NCBI GenBank assembly: GCA_902488455.1
Contig: CABTWG010000047.1
Coordinates: 1-9,486 of the forward strand
Direction: 5' to 3'
Origin: an uncultured Peptoniphilus sp.
GTDB lineage: Bacteria > Bacillota > Clostridia > Tissierellales > Peptoniphilaceae
DNA: 9,486 bases
The position numbers and the translations under genes were made by a program. Below the pieces are notes generated by a model. The model worked only from the letters and a program-made list of their open reading frames with translations, was not told where the DNA came from and made no database searches. This document shows positions 6,138 to 9,486 of this stretch, in pieces (the first letter of the stretch is position 1; the number at the start of each line of letters is the position of its first letter).

Positions 6138-7730
6138 ATGCTAAGTGTAAATAATATTTCGGTTATTTTTCCAGATAAAAAACTATTCGACGATGTAAAT
6201 TTAATCTTCAACGATGGAAATTGCTACGGAGTCATCGGCGCAAACGGCGCAGGTAAATCCACCTTCCTTAAGATATTATCTGGAGAAAAAGAACCAACCA
6301 CCGGAAATGTTTCCATGGAAAAGAATAAGAGAATGTCAAAGCTAGCCCAAGACCACTACGCTTTTGACGAATATCCAGTCATAGATACAGTAATCATGGG
6401 CAATAGAAAACTCTATGACATAATGAAAGAAAAAGATGCAATCTATATGAAGCCGGATTTCTCTGACGAAGACGGCATGAAAGCAGCAGAACTAGAAGCA
6501 GAATTTGCAGAGATGGGCGGCTACGAATCAGAATCAGAAGCATCAACCATCTTACAAGGACTAGGAATAGGCACAAAACTACACTACGAAAAAATGGCAG
6601 ACCTAAAGGAAAGCGAAAAAGTAAAAGTACTACTTGCACAAGCCCTATTTGGAAAACCAGACGTCCTACTACTTGACGAACCGACAAACGGTTTGGATAT
6701 CAAAGCAGTACTATGGCTAGAAGATTTCTTATCAGATTTTAACGGAGTAGTAATCATCGTTTCCCACGATAGATACTTTCTAAATGAAGTCTGCACCCAC
6801 ATGGTAGATATAGACTTCGGAAAGATAACCCTATTCGTCGGCAACTATGACTTCTGGTACGAAAGCTCCCAACTAGCCCTACAAATGGCAAAGGACCAAA
6901 ACAAGAAAAAAGAAGAAAAGATCAAGGAACTACAAGAATTTATCAGAAGATTCTCCGCCAACAAATCAAAATCAAAACAGGCAACCAGTAGAAAGAAACT
7001 ACTAGACAAGATCACCCTTGACGATATCAAACCATCCTCAAGAAGGTATCCATTCATAGGATTTGAACTCTCCCGTGAAGTTGGAAACGAAATACTAAAT
7101 ATAGAAAATTTAAATATAAAATTAGGAGACAAAGATCTCTTAAAAGACTTCTCAATGAGGGTAAATAAAGACGACAAGATCGCATTTATCGGAAACGAAC
7201 TCGCAATCACAAGCCTATTTGAAATCATCGAAGGAAACGACGAAGACTACGAAGGCGAATACAAATGGGGACAAACCATAACCAACAACTACTTCCCTAA
7301 GGACAACTCCTCCTACTTCGACGGAGTACATCTAAATCTAGTAGACTTTCTAAGACAGTTCTCAGAAGAACAATCAGAGATCTATCTAAGAGGATTTCTA
7401 GGAAGGATGCTCTTCTCAGGAGACGAAGTACTAAAAGAAGTAAACGTGCTAAGCGGAGGAGAAAGAGTGAGGATGATGTTCTCAAAGATGATGCTCAAAC
7501 CATCAAACGTATTGGTATTTGACCAACCGACTAACCACTTGGACCTAGAAAGTATCGAAGCTGTGAACAAATCACTGACAAGTTTCAAATCCAATATCCT
7601 ATTTACATCCCACGATCACCAATTTATCTCCACCATAGCAAATAGAATCGTGGAAATATTTGAAGACGGAACCTATCGTGACGAAGCAATCGGATACGAA
7701 GACTATATAGAAAAGTATTATAAAAATTAA
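6138..7730 (+). CDS. ykpA: ABC-F family ATPase, YkpA/YbiT type
   Basis: A 530-residue soluble protein with two nucleotide-binding domains and no membrane segments, the layout of ABC-F ribosome-associated ATPases. Domain 1 has Walker A GANGAGKST (34-42), a degenerate signature LKESE (156-160), Walker B LLLDEPTN (177-184) and switch H210. The charged helical linker (about 245-300, KKKEEKIKELQ) matches the ABC-F interdomain segment that reaches toward the P-site tRNA. Domain 2 has an unusual Walker A region, GNELAITS (352-359), lacking the GKST core, a good signature LSGGE (438-442), and Walker B VFDQPTNHLD (460-469) with Gln463 where the catalytic Glu is expected. My recollection is that YkpA-like proteins carry a degenerate first signature and second Walker A, so this may be a subfamily trait. 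AAGGAGG overlaps the preceding stop codon, giving a tight operon. Confidence 0.88.
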   Translation: MLSVNNISVIFPDKKLFDDVNLIFNDGNCYGVIGANGAGKSTFLKILSGEKEPTTGNVSMEKNKRMSKLAQDHYAFDEYPVIDTVIMGNRKLYDIMKEKDAIYMKPDFSDEDGMKAAELEAEFAEMGGYESESEASTILQGLGIGTKLHYEKMADLKESEKVKVLLAQALFGKPDVLLLDEPTNGLDIKAVLWLEDFLSDFNGVVIIVSHDRYFLNEVCTHMVDIDFGKITLFVGNYDFWYESSQLALQMAKDQNKKKEEKIKELQEFIRRFSANKSKSKQATSRKKLLDKITLDDIKPSSRRYPFIGFELSREVGNEILNIENLNIKLGDKDLLKDFSMRVNKDDKIAFIGNELAITSLFEIIEGNDEDYEGEYKWGQTITNNYFPKDNSSYFDGVHLNLVDFLRQFSEEQSEIYLRGFLGRMLFSGDEVLKEVNVLSGGERVRMMFSKMMLKPSNVLVFDQPTNHLDLESIEAVNKSLTSFKSNILFTSHDHQFISTIANRIVEIFEDGTYRDEAIGYEDYIEKYYKN

Positions 7731-7731
7731 A

Positions 7732-8148
7732 ATGAAAAGATTAATATTACCAACAATAGCAGTGATAATAATCCTACTAGGAGGTTTTTTCGTAGCAGGC
7801 AAACTCGCAAATCACATGCACCAAAACTTAAAGAACCTAGACGTAGTGCAAGTAGATAACGGAGAAAAAGACGCTTACTCCAAAATAGGAAAAGTAAACG
7901 AAAACTTTGACATCACAGACGAAATAGATAGTAAAAACGGAAATCTAATAAACTTCTATGTAAAGAACAACGGAGAAGGCACAATAAGATTTGTCATATC
8001 AGGATACGATGAAAAGACATTGCTCCCAGGCAAAGAAGACTTCATGCAAGCAGAAGTAAAAGGAAAAGAGTCCTTCAACTTCGTAATCTCACCAGAAGAC
8101 GACTCACCAGTCTCAGCAGAATATAGAATAGTACAAAGAAGAAAATAA
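7732..8148 (+). CDS. Small membrane-anchored protein of unknown function
   Basis: 138 residues that I do not recognise. Residues about 4-26 form one strongly hydrophobic segment after MKR and are most simply an uncleaved signal anchor; there is no lipobox. The rest (27-138) is polar and predicted outside the cell, with alternating strand-like stretches such as NLINFYVKNNGEGTIRFVISGYD and AEYRIVQRRK that would suit a small beta-sandwich. The ATG follows the ABC-F stop codon by a single base. No SD is visible upstream (the sequence is A/T with only GAAAAG), so translation probably depends on ribosomes finishing the ABC-F gene. It is the last gene of the operon and its stop lies inside the terminator stem. 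A role at the envelope alongside the GDPD protein is inference from position only. Confidence 0.7.
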   Translation: MKRLILPTIAVIIILLGGFFVAGKLANHMHQNLKNLDVVQVDNGEKDAYSKIGKVNENFDITDEIDSKNGNLINFYVKNNGEGTIRFVISGYDEKTLLPGKEDFMQAEVKGKESFNFVISPEDDSPVSAEYRIVQRRK

Positions 8149-8170
8149 TCGCTACGCGGTTATTTTTTTT
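8144..8170 (+). terminator. Intrinsic terminator of the GDPD-ykpA operon
   Basis: AATAATCGC (8144-8152) pairs with GCGGTTATT (8156-8164) over 9 bp with one wobble and a TAC loop, followed by a T-run to 8170. The stop codon TAA (8146-8148) of the preceding gene is part of the stem. Confidence 0.88.
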
Positions 8171-8182
8171 ATTTAAATTTTT

Positions 8183-8247
8183 CCCTTAATTTTTGATTTA
8201 CCCCTTAAAATGTGGTATATTTTAAGGGATAACAAAAGTTTTAAGGG
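8183..8247 (+). promoter_or_regulatory. Fic promoter within a four-half-site operator
   Basis: The promoter is TTGATT (8193-8198), a 17-nt spacer, and TATATT (8216-8221) preceded by TGG, i.e. an extended -10. A perfect 10-bp inverted repeat, CCCTTAAAAT (8202-8211) and ATTTTAAGGG (8219-8228), with a 7-bp centre covers the spacer and -10. Two further half-sites lie outside it, CCCTTAAT (8183-8190) and TTTTAAGGG (8239-8247), in mirrored orientation. The last one also supplies the SD AAGGGAG of the Fic gene. Such an arrangement would let a dimeric repressor block RNA polymerase. The best candidate in the window is the Fic protein itself, which has a C-terminal winged helix (inference). Confidence 0.75.
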
Positions 8248-8256
8248 AGAAAACTT

Positions 8257-9303
8257 ATGAGAAATTTTAATTATTCTAAAATTAAAGATAAAAAATGGGA
8301 CTCAGAAGTACTCGGTCTAGTTGCTTCAATTTATAGATATCAAGGAAAACAAGAACTTTATTTAAAACAAAGACCAGAAGAATTAAATAAACTAATAGAA
8401 ATAGCCAAGATTCAAAGTACCGAAGCTTCAAATGAAATCGAAGGAATTGTAACAACAAGTATAAGACTTAAAAAATTAGTAGAGGAAAAAACAACTCCAA
8501 GAAATAGAAATGAACAAGAAATTGCAGGATATAGAGATGTCCTTAATATTATTCATGATAATTTTGATGCAATTCCTATTTCAAAGAATTATATTCTACA
8601 AATGTATAAGATAATGTATAGCCATATGAATAATCCTATGGCAGGAAAAACAAAAAATGTACAAAACTATATCAGTGCAACCTATCCTGATGGTCATACA
8701 GAAGTCTTGTTCACACCACTTTCGCCATTTGAAACTCCTGAGGCATTAGATAATATATGTAGTGAATACAATAAAGTCATTGGCAATTTAGAATTAGAAC
8801 CTCTAATTGCTATACCTATTTTCATTCATGATTTCTTATGCATCCATCCATTTAATGACGGCAATGGTAGAATGAGCAGGCTATTAACAACGCTTTTACT
8901 ATATAGAAGCGGATTTTATGTAGGTAAATATATATCACTTGAAGCACTAATTTCCAAAGATAAACCTGCTTATTATGATTCATTAAGACAGGCAGGAATA
9001 AATTGGCACGAAGAAAACGAGGATGTACTACCATTTGTAAAATATCTATTAGGAACAATCCTTGCAGCATATAAAGCGTTTGAAGATAGATTTTCTATAG
9101 TAGAAGAGAAACTTCCTGCAATTGAACTTGTAAGAAAAGCTACTTCACAAAAACTAGGAAGGTTTACCAAACAAGACATCAGAGAACTTTGCCCATCATT
9201 AAGTGTAAGTTCGATTGAAGGTTCTCTAAGAAAACTGGTAGCTGAAGGAGAAATAAAAAGAGAAGGCGTAGGAAGAGCTACAAAATATATACGATTAAAA
9301 TAA
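8257..9303 (+). CDS. Class II Fic protein (AMPylator type) with C-terminal winged helix
   Basis: A 348-residue Fic-domain protein of the architecture known from Shewanella SoFic: Fic_N region, Fic core, winged helix. The active-site motif HPFNDGNGR (197-205) is fully canonical with catalytic H197, so nucleotide transfer (usually AMP from ATP to a hydroxyl of a target protein) is expected. An N-terminal inhibitory motif S58-x-x-x-E62-G63 marks it as class II, in which the Glu blocks the ATP gamma-phosphate site; no separate antitoxin is then needed. TPLSPFETP (153-161) corresponds to the target-docking flap. Residues about 285-348 (FTKQDIREL, SVSSIEGSLRKLVAEGEI, GRATKYIRLK) form the winged helix. 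The start at 8257 has AAGGGAG 7 nt upstream. It is transcribed alone. By eye the gene is richer in A/T-ending codons than the preceding operon, and it abuts an IS, suggesting acquisition. The target is unknown. Confidence 0.92.
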   Translation: MRNFNYSKIKDKKWDSEVLGLVASIYRYQGKQELYLKQRPEELNKLIEIAKIQSTEASNEIEGIVTTSIRLKKLVEEKTTPRNRNEQEIAGYRDVLNIIHDNFDAIPISKNYILQMYKIMYSHMNNPMAGKTKNVQNYISATYPDGHTEVLFTPLSPFETPEALDNICSEYNKVIGNLELEPLIAIPIFIHDFLCIHPFNDGNGRMSRLLTTLLLYRSGFYVGKYISLEALISKDKPAYYDSLRQAGINWHEENEDVLPFVKYLLGTILAAYKAFEDRFSIVEEKLPAIELVRKATSQKLGRFTKQDIRELCPSLSVSSIEGSLRKLVAEGEIKREGVGRATKYIRLK

Positions 9304-9372
9304 AATACCCTTATAAAAACTAACAAATTGAGGGAAAATTATAAAGATTTAAGAAGAAGCATCTGCTAAATG

Positions 9373-9425
9373 AACTGACCCCCAAAAGTTGGACTAACAA
9401 ACCAACTAAAGGAGGTCAGTTTTTT
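9373..9425 (+). promoter_or_regulatory. Hairpin at the IS end covering the transposase SD, terminator-like
   Basis: AACTGACC (9373-9380) pairs with GGTCAGTT (9414-9421), CC (9382-9383) with GG (9411-9412), and AGTTGG (9387-9392) with CCAACT (9402-9407). Six T (9420-9425) follow. The SD AAAGGAGG (9408-9415) lies in the 3' arm. In RNA entering from outside the IS the structure could stop transcription or hide the SD; RNA begun inside the element would lack the 5' arm. The function is inference by analogy with IS10/IS50. Confidence 0.6.
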
Positions 9426-9426
9426 A

Positions 9427-9486
9427 ATGACAAAATACAAAACAGAATTTAAGGAGAAAGTAGTAAAAGAATATCTAAAAGGAAAT
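9427..9486 (+). CDS. IS3-family transposase OrfA, first 20 codons only
   Basis: The frame opens with ATG at 9427 and runs to the window end (MTKYKTEFKEKVVKEYL...). This matches the usual beginning of IS150-type OrfA proteins, whose N-terminal helix-turn-helix recognises the inverted repeats; OrfA is normally joined to the OrfB DDE transposase by programmed frameshifting. The SD AAAGGAGG ends 11 nt before the ATG, slightly far. Nothing can be said about the missing remainder. Confidence 0.75.
   Translation, partial: MTKYKTEFKEKVVKEYLKGN

Larger units (their letters stand above)
9371..9486 (+). mobile_element. Left end of an IS3-family (IS150-like) insertion sequence, cut by the window edge
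   Basis: The sequence from 9371 (TGAACTGACCCCCAAAAGTT) looks like the terminal inverted repeat of IS150-group elements and is followed at the usual distance by the start of an OrfA reading frame. The right end and target duplication are outside the window, so exact boundaries and intactness cannot be judged. It lies 67 bp after the Fic stop codon; that gap shows no gene or terminator. Confidence 0.8.

Noticed and set aside
7599..7802. 67-codon minus-strand frame across the ABC-F/small-protein junction
   Set aside because: It is antisense to two supported genes and looks membrane-like only because it mirrors the codons of the hydrophobic anchor.
8183..8247. Repeated CCCTTAA units as a CRISPR or other repeat array
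   Set aside because: The units are too short, mirrored rather than tandem, and arranged around a promoter, which fits an operator.
9304..9369. In-frame continuation of Fic past its stop codon (21 sense codons)
   Set aside because: The Fic winged helix ends naturally at GRATKYIRLK; the tail has no family resemblance and a short open stretch is expected by chance in this composition.

Overview
The window reads as chromosomal DNA of a low-GC Gram-positive bacterium. Shine-Dalgarno (SD) sequences are strong (AAGGAGG type), promoters are sigma-A like with several extended -10 boxes, the terminators are short hairpins with T-runs, AGA/ATA/CTA/TTA codons are frequent, and the exported proteins look like Firmicute lipoprotein and lipoteichoic-acid-related proteins. 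The gene style suggests an anaerobic coccus of the Peptoniphilus/Anaerococcus kind (Tissierellia). That placement is an inference from style only; no rRNA or other marker is present.

Left half (about 66-4199, all minus strand). Reading in the direction of transcription there is a large exported lipoprotein with YcdB/PepSY-like repeats and an S-layer-homology-like tail (4199 to 2265) closed by its own terminator. Next is a two-gene unit of glutamate racemase murI and a small CopZ-like heavy-metal-binding protein that overlap by 23 bp, with a good promoter in front and a terminator behind. Last is a HAD-family phosphatase closed by a perfect 20-nt palindromic terminator.

Centre (4200-4298) is a compact divergent promoter region, with one extended -10 box per direction and very short leaders.

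Right half (4299-8164, plus strand) is a tight three-gene operon. Its first gene encodes a secreted two-domain protein: an LTA-synthase/sulfatase-like fold that has lost its recognisable metal and nucleophile motifs, followed by an apparently intact glycerophosphodiester phosphodiesterase (GDPD) domain. The second is a YkpA-type ABC-F ATPase and the third a small membrane-anchored protein of unknown function. A terminator whose stem includes the last stop codon ends the operon.

Right edge (8165-9486) looks accessory. It holds an AT-richer gene for a class II, self-inhibited Fic protein with a C-terminal winged helix. Its promoter is buried in an inverted repeat and flanked by two more copies of the same half-site, which suggests autoregulation. 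Next comes the left end of an IS3-family (IS150-like) insertion sequence cut by the window edge. The IS end can fold into a hairpin that both resembles a terminator and hides the transposase SD.

The most interesting candidates are the degenerate-LtaS/GDPD fusion with its operon, and the four-half-site Fic operator. No rRNA, tRNA, riboswitch or CRISPR array was seen.
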